DNA from: an uncultured Kangiella sp.
Lineage (GTDB): Bacteria; Pseudomonadota; Gammaproteobacteria; Enterobacterales; DSM-103792
Direction of reading: 5' to 3'
Assembly (NCBI GenBank): GCA_946480585.1
Contig: CAMLKQ010000081.1
Coordinates: forward strand, 1-8,695
DNA: 8,695 nucleotides
Part shown: piece after piece, positions 1 through 6,602 of the stretch
Layout of the letters: the number at the start of each line of letters is the position of its first letter
Position numbering within the stretch: the first letter of the stretch is position 1
Program-made: the position numbers and the translations under genes
The notes under the pieces: generated by a model
What the model was told of the DNA's origin: nothing
Databases searched by the model: none
The model's input: the letters and a program-made list of their open reading frames with translations, nothing else

Positions 1-53
1 TTCGGGGGCACGACCTTGCTGACCCGATGCATCGTGTAAATGTATTGCGCCAC
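1..53 (-). CDS. ettA: EttA, energy-dependent translational throttle ABC-F protein (5' end only)
   Basis: Only the first 17 complete codons lie in the window; the gene runs off the left edge. The minus strand from 53 reads M(GTG)-A-Q-Y-I-Y-T-M-H-R-V-S-K-V-V-P-P. This closely matches the remembered start of E. coli EttA (MAQFVYTMHRVGKVVPP), the segment just before the first ATPase domain. EttA is a cytoplasmic ABC-F protein that binds the ribosomal E site and gates entry into elongation according to ATP/ADP level. The GTG start is supported by GAGGA at 61-65 (minus strand), 7 bases upstream. The internal ATG at 30 would remove the conserved N-terminus. The gene is divergent from the cyclophilin gene. 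Identification rests on a short stretch, but that stretch is distinctive. Confidence 0.85.
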   Translation of the reverse strand, partial: MAQYIYTMHRVSKVVPP

Positions 54-92
54 TGACGCGTCCTCATGGAGACAAGGGAAAAACCGGCCGGC

Positions 93-98
93 ATTGTA
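93..98 (-). promoter_or_regulatory. Candidate -10 box for ettA
   Basis: The minus strand reads TACAAT here, five of six bases matching the sigma70 -10 consensus. It would place transcription start near 86 and give a leader of about 33 bases before the ettA GTG, which is reasonable. No good -35 hexamer is visible 16-18 bases upstream; that stretch is GC-rich and its spacer contains one arm of the inverted repeat at 102-153. This is inferred from sequence only. Confidence 0.4.
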
Positions 99-101
99 CC
101 T

Positions 102-153
102 GAGCCGACCGACACTGCGGCTGCCGGCGCGCTTCTCGCGGGCCGGTCGGCTC
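102..153. repeat. 10-bp perfect inverted repeat between divergent promoters
   Basis: GAGCCGACCG at 102-111 is the exact reverse complement of CGGTCGGCTC at 144-153, with a 32-base GC-rich spacer. The spacer has a smaller symmetry of its own (CGCG at 128-131 and 137-140). The left arm lies in the -10/-35 spacer of the candidate ettA promoter and the right arm lies just upstream of the candidate rightward -10. This suits an operator for a dimeric or looping regulator, or a cruciform. Which regulator would bind is unknown. Confidence 0.5.
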
Positions 154-171
154 TGTTACTTTCGCCGTAAC

Positions 172-180
172 TGGTACAAC
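172..180 (+). promoter_or_regulatory. Candidate extended -10 for the cyclophilin gene
   Basis: TGGTACAAC contains the extended -10 TG dinucleotide followed by TACAAC (four of six consensus bases). It would give a start near 187 and a leader of about 28 bases. No convincing -35 is seen, which is compatible with an extended -10 promoter. Its GGTACAA core (173-179) is the reverse complement of TTGTACC at 94-100, so the two divergent -10 regions mirror each other. Confidence 0.35.
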
Positions 181-214
181 ACCTGCCGCCCTGACACTTG
201 CCGAGATCCCGCCG

Positions 215-1765
215 ATGCGCCGTTTATTCCGCTGTGGTTTGTTGCTTGCTTCGCCGTTGTGGCTGGCGTCTGCGCTGTCGGCGGCCGAACCGGTCAGTGT
301 CGATGCCCTGATGGCAGCGGCCGATCGGCGCGACCCGGCCGATCCGGCCTGGGCAGCGGCACTGGCGCAGGACAATCCGGTGCTGTTGCAGGCGGCGGCG
401 CGTGGCCTCGGCCGCATCGGTGGTGATGAGCGGCTGGCGCCGTTGTTGCCGCTGCTGGGTCATGCCGAGCCGGCGGTGCGTGCCGAAGCGGCGTTCGCCA
501 TCGCCATTCTTGAGACCCAGGCGCCAGCCGTGCAGGCCGAACAGGAGCGGGCGCTGGCGCTGCGGCTGACACTGGAACCGGATAGCGCGGTTCGCCAGCA
601 GTTGCTGCGGGCGCTCGGCAACTGCGGGGGTGAGTACAGCCAGCAGCTGCTGCGCGACTATCGCATCGACCATCTCGGCGCCGACGAGCGCGCGGCCTGG
701 GCGCAGGCGGTTGGCCTGCTGTGGAGTTACCGGCGTGGCGCCTTGTCCGGGCTCGATGCGGCCTTGGTCGCACGTTTGCTGGCGGTGCTGGACCGGGCGG
801 AACCGGTGGCGGAAATGGCGGCGTTTGCCTTGGCGCGTGCCCGCAAGGAGCCGCTGGTGCAGGCGCAGGCGTCGGCGCTGAAAGCAGCGTTTGGCCGCAG
901 CCGCTCGGCCGGTGCCCGGATTTTTCTGCTGCGGGCCTTGGCCAGTGACGTGACCGAAAAAAATGCCAAGCGCTGGCTGCGGGTACAGCAGCAGCAACGA
1001 CTGGCCGGTCGGGCCTTGCACGCAGCTGAACGGATCGAATTGGACGCGCTGCTGGCCGCCAATCTGCCGATGCCGGCTTTGCGCTCGGCGGTGGCACATG
1101 GCCTGCGCAGTGCTGCCGCGGCCGAGCGACTGGCGATCCTGCAGGCGCTGACCAATCGGCCGGTGGAAGCGCAGGCGCTACGGGATCTGCTGCAGGCACA
1201 TGCGGCGCTGCAACCGGCCGATCAGCGCTGGTTACAGGACTTGCTGGAACCGGCCCAAGTGACCGCAACAACCGAGACCGAAGCCGAAGCCGAGGCCGAA
1301 CCGGCGGCGGCGACACCGGCTTATGCCGAGGCGCTCGCTTACGTCGGCTTGCGCTACCGGCTGCACACGGTGCGCGGCGCGGTCGATATCGAGCTGTTGC
1401 CGGACGCGGTTTACACGGTGGCCAACTTTGCCCGGCTTGCCGACAAGGGCTATTACGACCGCAGCACGTTTCATCGGGTGATCGGCAATTTTGTCGCCCA
1501 AGGCGGCGACCCCAGCGGCACCGGCGAGGGCGGACCCGGTTGGCGCATTCGGGAAGAGTTGTCACCGCTGCCGCACGCGCCGGGCTATGTCGGCATGGCG
1601 ACTGCCGGCAAGGACACCGCCGGCTCGCAATTCTTCATCAACACCGGCCGCAATCCGCATCTGGATTGGCACTACACGATTTTTGCCCGGGTGATTGCCG
1701 GTCAGGCCGTTGCCCAGCAGCTGTTGCCGGGCGATGCCTTGCTGGCAATTCGGCGGCTGCCCTGA
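215..1765 (+). CDS. Exported HEAT-repeat/cyclophilin-type peptidyl-prolyl cis-trans isomerase
   Basis: This 516-residue protein probably acts in the periplasm, catalysing cis-trans isomerisation of X-Pro bonds. Residues 1-24 form a Sec signal peptide (basic MRR start, hydrophobic core, likely cleavage after SAA). Residues about 30-345 are Ala/Leu-rich helical repeats of HEAT type; the clearest is near 53-100 (LGRIGGDERLAPLL, then AVRAEAAFAIA). A Thr/Glu/Ala/Pro linker spans about 350-368. The cyclophilin domain covers about 380-516. Compared with human CypA it keeps Arg55 (R421 in FHRVI), Phe60 (F426), Gln63 (Q429 in QGGD), Ala101 (A462), Phe113 (GSQFFIN, 470-476) and Leu122 (L483). His482 replaces Trp121, and the His126 position is Tyr487, common in bacterial forms. 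The fusion is unusual: bacterial PpiA/PpiB are about 165-190 residues with no repeats. HEAT repeats usually bind proteins, so they may select the substrate (inference). The start is chosen for its signal peptide; the Shine-Dalgarno is weak (GAGA at 203-206). Confidence 0.88.
   Translation: MRRLFRCGLLLASPLWLASALSAAEPVSVDALMAAADRRDPADPAWAAALAQDNPVLLQAAARGLGRIGGDERLAPLLPLLGHAEPAVRAEAAFAIAILETQAPAVQAEQERALALRLTLEPDSAVRQQLLRALGNCGGEYSQQLLRDYRIDHLGADERAAWAQAVGLLWSYRRGALSGLDAALVARLLAVLDRAEPVAEMAAFALARARKEPLVQAQASALKAAFGRSRSAGARIFLLRALASDVTEKNAKRWLRVQQQQRLAGRALHAAERIELDALLAANLPMPALRSAVAHGLRSAAAAERLAILQALTNRPVEAQALRDLLQAHAALQPADQRWLQDLLEPAQVTATTETEAEAEAEPAAATPAYAEALAYVGLRYRLHTVRGAVDIELLPDAVYTVANFARLADKGYYDRSTFHRVIGNFVAQGGDPSGTGEGGPGWRIREELSPLPHAPGYVGMATAGKDTAGSQFFINTGRNPHLDWHYTIFARVIAGQAVAQQLLPGDALLAIRRLP
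1274..1300 (+). repeat. Imperfect GCC-GAA coding repeat (Glu/Ala linker)
   Basis: Alternating GAA/GAG and GCC codons, with one ACC, encode residues 354-362 (ETEAEAEAE) in the linker joining the HEAT-like region to the cyclophilin domain. The hexanucleotide unit could change copy number by slippage in frame and so vary linker length. The tract is short and interrupted (GAG among GAA), which would limit slippage. Confidence 0.6.
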
Positions 1766-1799
1766 TGGCGTTGCCGCGGCGCTCGCTCGCCGCGGCCAT
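1765..1799 (+). terminator. GC-rich hairpin after the cyclophilin gene, possible intrinsic terminator
   Basis: GCCGCGGCG at 1773-1781 pairs perfectly with CGCCGCGGC at 1788-1796 around a 6-base loop. Alternatively eight of these pairs plus ATGG (1765-1768) with CCAT (1796-1799) form a longer bulged stem. It starts right at the stop codon. The following tract (ATTTCGCG) has only three Ts, so termination may be partial or factor-assisted. The remaining gap (1800-1924) holds a short hairpin, CGGCA-CAC-TGCCG at 1837-1849, and TAGACT at 1865-1870, which is only a poor -10 match. I see no convincing promoter for the next gene there. Confidence 0.5.
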
Positions 1800-1924
1800 T
1801 TCGCGTGACAAAACGCTACAAGAAAAAAGCAGCGGTCGGCACACTGCCGGTTGCAGCCAGCGTCTAGACTCAAACGAATTGCCGTCCGCCTGTCGGTCTT
1901 TATTTCCTTGCCAGCGGACGGCGC

Positions 1925-4900
1925 ATGTCTTCGATCAGGAAGCGTTTCGTGTCGGCGTTGGTAACAGGAAGTGCCCCCGCTCTCGCGCCCTATGAGGCGA
2001 TCCGCTGGCCGATGCTTGGCTGGCTGACGCTGCTCTATGCCGTGCTGGGTTATGTCGGTTTGCATTTCGACGACGGCAGCGGTCTGGTGTCGGCAGTCTG
2101 GCCGGCGTCCGGGCTCGCGGCGGCCACCGTGCTGCGGCACGGTACGCCGGGCTTTTGGGTGCCGCTGCTCGGCAACCTGATGCTGATGCTGCCGATCAGC
2201 ATGAGTTATGGCCAGCCGTTTGCCGTGGCGCTCGCCATCGCCATAGGTTGCGCGGTGGCCAATACCGGCGAAGCCTGGTTGATTCTGCGCTTGAGCGGTG
2301 GTTACGGCCCGCAGCGCTTGCACGACAGCCGGGCGTTTTTGCGTTTCGCCGCTCTCGCCGCGCCGATCGGTTGCCTGTTCAGTGCCGTGGTCGGCATCGC
2401 GACCTTGGTGGCGCTGTCACTGAAAGCCGAGTTTGGCCCGCTGGTGCGCATGGCGCTGTGGTGGAGCGGCGACATGGTCGGTTGCCTGCTGCTGGCACCG
2501 CTGCTGCTGACCTGGCCGGAGCGGCCGCGTGAATGGCGCTTGTTCCGAGAATTTCTGCTGTTGCTCGCCACCGCACTGTTTTATCTCTATCTGCTGCTGA
2601 CCCCGACGCTGGATGACAGCGGCTGGCGGGTGCTGATCGCGCCGCTCGGTTTGCCGCTGCTGTTCTGGGCGGTGGCGCGTTTGCGGCTGTTTCATCTGAC
2701 CGCGTTTCTGGTGTCAATCGGATTGGTGTTTGTGCTCGCGCACTACCATCAGCTCGGCCCGTTCCAGTTACCGACGCCGCTGCGATCCCACTGGGCCTTG
2801 CAATCGTTTCTGGTGGTGCTGCTGAGCTCTACCGTGCTGGCGGCAACGCTGGTGCGCGAACGCCGCTATCTGCACCAGCAACTGCAACACACCAACGAAG
2901 CGCTGGAGCGGCAGGTGCAGGAGCGCACCGATGCCATCACCCGACAGCGCAATCGCTTGCAGGAAATTGTCGCCATGCTGCCGCTGCACCTGTCGGTGCG
3001 CGATCGGCAAGGGCAAGCGCGGATCGGCAATCGCGCAATTGCGCTGATCGCCGATCAGGAACCGGACTGGCTGCAGGCAGCGCGCGAACTCGCCTTGCAG
3101 CGCGGCGAACCGGTGCGCGACGTGTTCGGTTCCATCCGGACTGCACGCGGCAACGCGCTGCACTTGCAGGCACAAGTGGTGCCGCTGCGTGAAGAAGCCG
3201 ATGCGTCGGTGCTGGTGGTGGTGCAGGACATCACCGAACGGGTGCGGCGCCAGCGGTTGGAGCAATTGCATGCCACCGTGCTGCAGCGGCTCGCCGGTGA
3301 GTCATCATTGGCCGCGGTGTTGCAGCAGATCGTGTTGACCGTTGAAGAGCTGGAGCCAACGATCATCGCCACCATTTTGTTGGTCGATCGTCAGCGGCAA
3401 GTCGTTCGTCATGGCGCAGCGGGCCGGATGCCGGAATTTTTCTGTCAGGCCATTGATGGCGCCAGCTATGGTCCCGGTGTCGGCAGCTGCGGCAACACAG
3501 CCGCTACCGGTCAGCGCACCATCAGCGAAGACATCGCCAACGATCCGTTCTGGTTGCCGTTCAAGGCGCTCGCGGCGCAAGCCGGTTTGGCCGCCTGCTG
3601 GTCGGAGCCGGTGCGTGACAACCATGGCAATGTGCTGGCGACGTTTGCCCTGTATTCGAAACAACCGGCCCGACCAACCGCGAGCCAAGTGCTGCTGATC
3701 GAAGCAATGGCAGCGCTGGTTCGGCTCACCATTGAGCATCACCACAGCTTGCAGCATTTGCGCCTGTTGTCGCGCGCGATTGAGCAAACGGCCAGCGCGG
3801 TGATCCTGTGTGATGCCGGTGGCAACATCGAATACACCAACGCCAGCTTTACCCACATGCTGCTGCAGCCAAGCGAGCGCGCGCGCGGCCAGTCGCTGTT
3901 CGATGTCTTGCTGCCGGAAGACGAAGACGGGATGCTGGTGCGCACAGCGATTCAGCAAGTGGTCGGCAAGGGCTCCGGCTGGCACGGCGAATTTGTCGGT
4001 CGCCGCTCCGATGAAAGCCGGATCTGGCTGCATGCGTCGATTTCACCCATGTTCTCCGCCGATGGCCAGCTGGAAAAACTGGTCACCGTGCTGGAGGACA
4101 TCAGCTCGTTCAAACAGGCACAGGCAAATGTCGAATACCTGGCCTTCCACGATCCTTTGACCGGCCTTGCCAATCGGCGCTTGCTGTTACTGCGACTGGA
4201 CGAAGCGGTGCGCCGCCGTCGTCGCACCGGCGGCATGTCGGCGCTGCTGTTTTTCGATCTCGATGAATTCAAGCGCATCAATGACACGCTTGGGCACGAT
4301 GCCGGCGACGATCTGCTGAAACAAATCGCCAACCGCCTGTTGAGCAATGTCCGCGAAGACGATCTGGTTGCCCGGCTCGGGGGCGATGAATTCTGTTTGC
4401 TGCTCAGTAACCTGCACGACAGCCTCGAAGCCGGTAATCTGGCCCGCAAGCTGATGCCGATCATGGCGGCGCCGATGCAGCTCGGCGAGCATGCCATCTC
4501 GGTGTCGTGCAGCGTCGGCATCACTCTGTTGCCGGTCGATGGCGACCAGCCGGACGTGCTGCTGCGCAATGCCGATTTGGCGATGTACCAGGCGAAGTCG
4601 GAAGGCAAGAACCGGTTTGTATTCTTCTCACCGGAAATGAACGATGTCAGCCGGGTCCGGCTGCAACGCGAAAGCGAGTTGCGTCGCGCACTTGGTCGCA
4701 ATCAGTTCAAACTGTTTTACCAGCCGATCGTCAACATGCCGGATGGCGCCTTGCGCGGCATGGAAGTGCTGCTGCGCTGGCAGCACCCGGATGAGGGCTT
4801 GCTGAGTCCTGATGCGTTTATCGACGTGGCCGAACACACCGGCCTGATCGTGCCCATTGGCGAGGAGGTGCTGGTACAGGCACTGCGCGATCTGCCAGCG

Positions 4901-5389
4901 CTGCGGCAACGCGGCGAGCATCTGCGGCTGTCGGTGAATGTGTCAGCGCGGCAATTGCGCGAGCTGGATTTTGCGGATCGGGTAGTCGCGCTGATGCAGC
5001 AGCATCAGGTGCCGCCGGGGCAATTGCAGCTGGAAATCACGGAAAGCCTGCTGCTCGAACGCAGCGCCGTCACCGAACACAATCTGGAGACGCTGGTAAA
5101 AGCCGGCGCCCGAATCGTCATTGACGATTTCGGCACCGGGTACACCTCATTCAATCAGTTGCGCGATTTGCCGATTCACGGCATCAAACTCGACCGCCTG
5201 TTTGTGCGTGAGCTGCCGGACAACGAGGACGATGCCGCGATCGTGGCAGCCTTGATCGCCATGGCAAAGCAGCTGCAGCTGGATATTGTCGCCGAAGGGG
5301 TGGAAACCGAAGCGCAGCGCGATTTTCTGGTCCGGCACGGCTGCCCGAGCGGGCAGGGCTGGCTGTTCGGTCGACCGCAGCCGCTGTGA
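1925..5389 (+). CDS. Membrane MASE1-PAS-GAF-PAS-GGDEF-EAL c-di-GMP cyclase/phosphodiesterase
   Basis: This 1154-residue inner-membrane signalling enzyme turns over c-di-GMP. Residues about 30-310 are a multi-pass MASE1 sensor, followed by a coiled coil (about 312-345). A divergent PAS-like domain (345-440) ends in VVVQDITER. A GAF domain (about 444-606) carries the typical GPGVGSCG...SEDIANDPFW signature. A second PAS (613-735) ends in VLEDISSFKQ. The cyclase domain (737-900) has HDPLTGLANRR, metal/substrate residues D778 and N786, GGDEF at 819-823 and an inhibitory I-site RxxD (R810-D813). The EAL domain (917-1154) has EVL (947-949) for EAL, then N1005, E1037, D1067-D1068 (DDFGTG), K1088, E1124 and Q1144, so the known phosphodiesterase metal and catalytic positions are present. 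EVL variants occur in active enzymes. Both activities are therefore possible; which dominates is not readable. The ATG at 1925 has only a weak Shine-Dalgarno (AGCGGA at 1913-1918); M30 would be an alternative at the edge of the first membrane segment. It is probably a single-gene unit. Confidence 0.93.
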   Translation: MSSIRKRFVSALVTGSAPALAPYEAIRWPMLGWLTLLYAVLGYVGLHFDDGSGLVSAVWPASGLAAATVLRHGTPGFWVPLLGNLMLMLPISMSYGQPFAVALAIAIGCAVANTGEAWLILRLSGGYGPQRLHDSRAFLRFAALAAPIGCLFSAVVGIATLVALSLKAEFGPLVRMALWWSGDMVGCLLLAPLLLTWPERPREWRLFREFLLLLATALFYLYLLLTPTLDDSGWRVLIAPLGLPLLFWAVARLRLFHLTAFLVSIGLVFVLAHYHQLGPFQLPTPLRSHWALQSFLVVLLSSTVLAATLVRERRYLHQQLQHTNEALERQVQERTDAITRQRNRLQEIVAMLPLHLSVRDRQGQARIGNRAIALIADQEPDWLQAARELALQRGEPVRDVFGSIRTARGNALHLQAQVVPLREEADASVLVVVQDITERVRRQRLEQLHATVLQRLAGESSLAAVLQQIVLTVEELEPTIIATILLVDRQRQVVRHGAAGRMPEFFCQAIDGASYGPGVGSCGNTAATGQRTISEDIANDPFWLPFKALAAQAGLAACWSEPVRDNHGNVLATFALYSKQPARPTASQVLLIEAMAALVRLTIEHHHSLQHLRLLSRAIEQTASAVILCDAGGNIEYTNASFTHMLLQPSERARGQSLFDVLLPEDEDGMLVRTAIQQVVGKGSGWHGEFVGRRSDESRIWLHASISPMFSADGQLEKLVTVLEDISSFKQAQANVEYLAFHDPLTGLANRRLLLLRLDEAVRRRRRTGGMSALLFFDLDEFKRINDTLGHDAGDDLLKQIANRLLSNVREDDLVARLGGDEFCLLLSNLHDSLEAGNLARKLMPIMAAPMQLGEHAISVSCSVGITLLPVDGDQPDVLLRNADLAMYQAKSEGKNRFVFFSPEMNDVSRVRLQRESELRRALGRNQFKLFYQPIVNMPDGALRGMEVLLRWQHPDEGLLSPDAFIDVAEHTGLIVPIGEEVLVQALRDLPALRQRGEHLRLSVNVSARQLRELDFADRVVALMQQHQVPPGQLQLEITESLLLERSAVTEHNLETLVKAGARIVIDDFGTGYTSFNQLRDLPIHGIKLDRLFVRELPDNEDDAAIVAALIAMAKQLQLDIVAEGVETEAQRDFLVRHGCPSGQGWLFGRPQPL

Positions 5390-5391
5390 AA

Positions 5392-5414
5392 TGCAGAGCC
5401 GGATTCGGCGTGCA
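5392..5414. terminator. Weak hairpin in the convergent junction, possible bidirectional terminator
   Basis: Just after the cyclase/phosphodiesterase stop, TGCA (5392-5395) pairs with TGCA (5411-5414) and GCCG (5398-5401) with CGGC (5406-5409) around a GATT loop, with small internal bulges. There is no T tract on either strand. It is the best candidate in the 69-base gap between two convergent genes but is weak; Rho-dependent ending is equally likely. Confidence 0.22.
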
Positions 5415-5458
5415 ATGTCGACAGCGGCAGGTGAGTGGGACGTTTGAACGTGCGCGCC

Positions 5459-6010
5459 TCAGTGCGGCGCGGGCGCGACTTTCTGGAAGAACAGCGTGAC
5501 CTCACCAACCTGCACGCCAAATTTGCTCAACGTGGCTTTGTTGAACAGGCGCTGATCGTCCATCTGATACATCCAGTCATCAAATGCGATGTCGTAGGTC
5601 GTGTCATCAACCGGCAGCCGCAAGGTGTAACGCCAGCGTAGCGTGTTGCCGGCCACCTCGCCTTCGGCTTCGCCGACCACATCATCGGCGGTGCCGCGGT
5701 AGCGTTGGCTGTCGAGTTTGGTCAGCGTCCAGCGCCGGAACTGTTTTTCGCCGTCGTCAAAAACGAAATGTTCGTCGAGCGTGCCGGTGTCACCTTGCCA
5801 GTGACCGTCAATGCTGACTTGAAAGCGGCGGGTGACGTTGCCATTGAAATCCTGCACCAATCCCCAGGCTTCGACCCGGCCGTTGAAATACTGCTGCAGA
5901 TCCAGTCGCGGCGTGTTGTGCTGATATTGCTGCAGCGACGGCGCGCAGCTTGCCAACGACAGCGTTAACGCGGCGGCCGCAAGCGGACGCCAAAACCGGC
6001 GATAAATCAC
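5459..6010 (-). CDS. DUF3833 family lipoprotein
   Basis: This 183-residue predicted outer-membrane lipoprotein has unknown biochemical function. The signal peptide (RR at 4-5, hydrophobic 9-20) ends in the lipobox L19-A-S-C22. Residue +2 is Ala, not Asp, which predicts sorting to the outer membrane. The mature part fits DUF3833: PRLDLQQYFNGRVEAWG (34-50), TLDEHFVFDDGEKQ (77-90), RWTLTKL (93-99), GTADDVVGEAEGE (106-118), RWRYTLRLPVDD (125-136), DDWMYQMDD (144-152) and SKFGVQVGEVTLFF (162-175). These alternating strands suggest a calycin-like beta-barrel, possibly a lipid carrier (inference). Length is normal for the family. It starts at GTG 6010, overlapping the upstream stop as GTGA, with GGGAG (6018-6022) 7 bases before the start. 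It is the last gene of the leftward operon. The family assignment is from recall of its conserved motifs. Confidence 0.88.
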   Translation of the reverse strand: MIYRRFWRPLAAAALTLSLASCAPSLQQYQHNTPRLDLQQYFNGRVEAWGLVQDFNGNVTRRFQVSIDGHWQGDTGTLDEHFVFDDGEKQFRRWTLTKLDSQRYRGTADDVVGEAEGEVAGNTLRWRYTLRLPVDDTTYDIAFDDWMYQMDDQRLFNKATLSKFGVQVGEVTLFFQKVAPAPH

Positions 6011-6564
6011 GACCGTTCTCCCAACAATTGCCGGCGTAGCGTCGATTCGCTGCTGTCCGGGTGCAGCCAGATCGCGGCGAAGCGCGGACCGAATTCCTGA
6101 TCGGCAACGCTACCGAGCAGCTTGCCGTTGTAATAGAAGCGGGCTTGCCGTGCGCCATCGATGTGCAGCACCAGCGTGTCGCCCGGTTTTACGTCCGGCC
6201 ACAGGGTTTCCAACTGAGGTAACCAGCTGCTTGCCTTGTCATCCAGCAGACCCAAATCATCCCACGCCGATTCCGTGGCGCTGACCAAATCTTCCGCGCT
6301 GATCTCGCGGGCATAGACGATTTGCAGCGCAAACGGCGCCGGCACGCTACCGTCTTGTGGCAATGCCGGGACACCGGCCCAGGTGCTGGCGTCGTAAACA
6401 TGAAAGCCGAGCCAGCGCAGCGTGCCGCTGCCAATTTGCTGCAAGCCTTGCGGTTCTGGTAGACGCAATTCCGCGCGTGCGCTGAATGCGAGCAGCAGCA
6501 ACAGCAGCGCCGAACCGAGCCGGGCCGTAACGGCAGTCAATTTCGAAAAGTTTGAGGCGTTCAT
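6007..6564 (-). CDS. Exported chalcone-isomerase-like domain protein
   Basis: This protein has 185 residues from ATG 6564. A basic N-region and a Leu-rich core (16-27) end in A29-R-A31, a likely signal-peptidase I site, so the mature protein is probably periplasmic. The mature part resembles the bacterial chalcone-isomerase-like family: IGSGTLRWLGFHVYDASTWAG (44-63), FALQIVYAREISAEDLVSATESAW (79 onward) and a C-terminal LGS...FGPRFAAIWLHPDS segment typical of the family end. Bacterial members are not known to make flavonoids. In plants, some proteins of this fold bind fatty acids, so a lipid-binding role beside a lipid methylase is plausible (inference). The start is decided by GGAG at 6573-6576, 8 bases before ATG 6564 but only 2 before the upstream in-frame TTG (6570). 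The stop overlaps the next gene's GTG by 4 bases, implying coupled translation with the DUF3833 lipoprotein. Confidence 0.85.
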   Translation of the reverse strand: MNASNFSKLTAVTARLGSALLLLLLAFSARAELRLPEPQGLQQIGSGTLRWLGFHVYDASTWAGVPALPQDGSVPAPFALQIVYAREISAEDLVSATESAWDDLGLLDDKASSWLPQLETLWPDVKPGDTLVLHIDGARQARFYYNGKLLGSVADQEFGPRFAAIWLHPDSSESTLRRQLLGERS

Positions 6565-6572
6565 TTGCAAAT

Positions 6573-6576
6573 CTCC
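6573..6576 (-). promoter_or_regulatory. Shine-Dalgarno that fixes the start of the chalcone-isomerase-like gene
   Basis: GGAG on the minus strand lies 8 bases from ATG 6564. The same GGAG motif stands 8 bases before the CFA-like gene (8468-8471) and GGGAG stands 7 bases before the DUF3833 gene (6018-6022), so this operon uses a consistent ribosome-binding pattern. The in-frame TTG at 6570 is too close to be the start. Confidence 0.65.
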
Positions 6577-6602
6577 ACGCTGCCGACGTCACGTAGTCGG
6601 TG

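Noticed and set aside
40..426. Plus-strand open frame overlapping the promoter region and the start of the cyclophilin gene
   Set aside because: Low-complexity Arg/Gly/Cys-rich translation, and it conflicts with the signal-peptide-bearing frame starting at 215.
294..1565. Long minus-strand open frame (423 codons) opposite the cyclophilin gene
   Set aside because: Its translation is Arg/Pro/Ala-rich with no recognisable domain, as expected for the antisense of GC-rich coding DNA; the plus strand encodes a clear signal peptide and cyclophilin domain.
1842..1870. Possible sigma70 promoter for the c-di-GMP enzyme gene (TAGACT near 1865)
   Set aside because: The -10 match is poor and no -35 hexamer stands at a proper distance (TTGCAG at 1851 is only 8 bases away).
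3952..4701. Minus-strand Ser/Arg-rich open frame opposite the GGDEF domain
   Set aside because: Composition is typical of a shadow frame, and the plus strand carries the intact GGDEF motif.
5341..5356. Hairpin CTGCCC-GAGC-GGGCAG near the end of the c-di-GMP enzyme gene
   Set aside because: It lies within the conserved EAL segment (CPSGQG) and lacks a T tract, so it is more likely a by-product of codon choice than a terminator.
5453..5471. CGCGCC/GGCGCG inverted repeat over the DUF3833 stop codon
   Set aside because: Only 6 bp, not followed by a T tract on the minus strand, and frequent by chance at this GC content.
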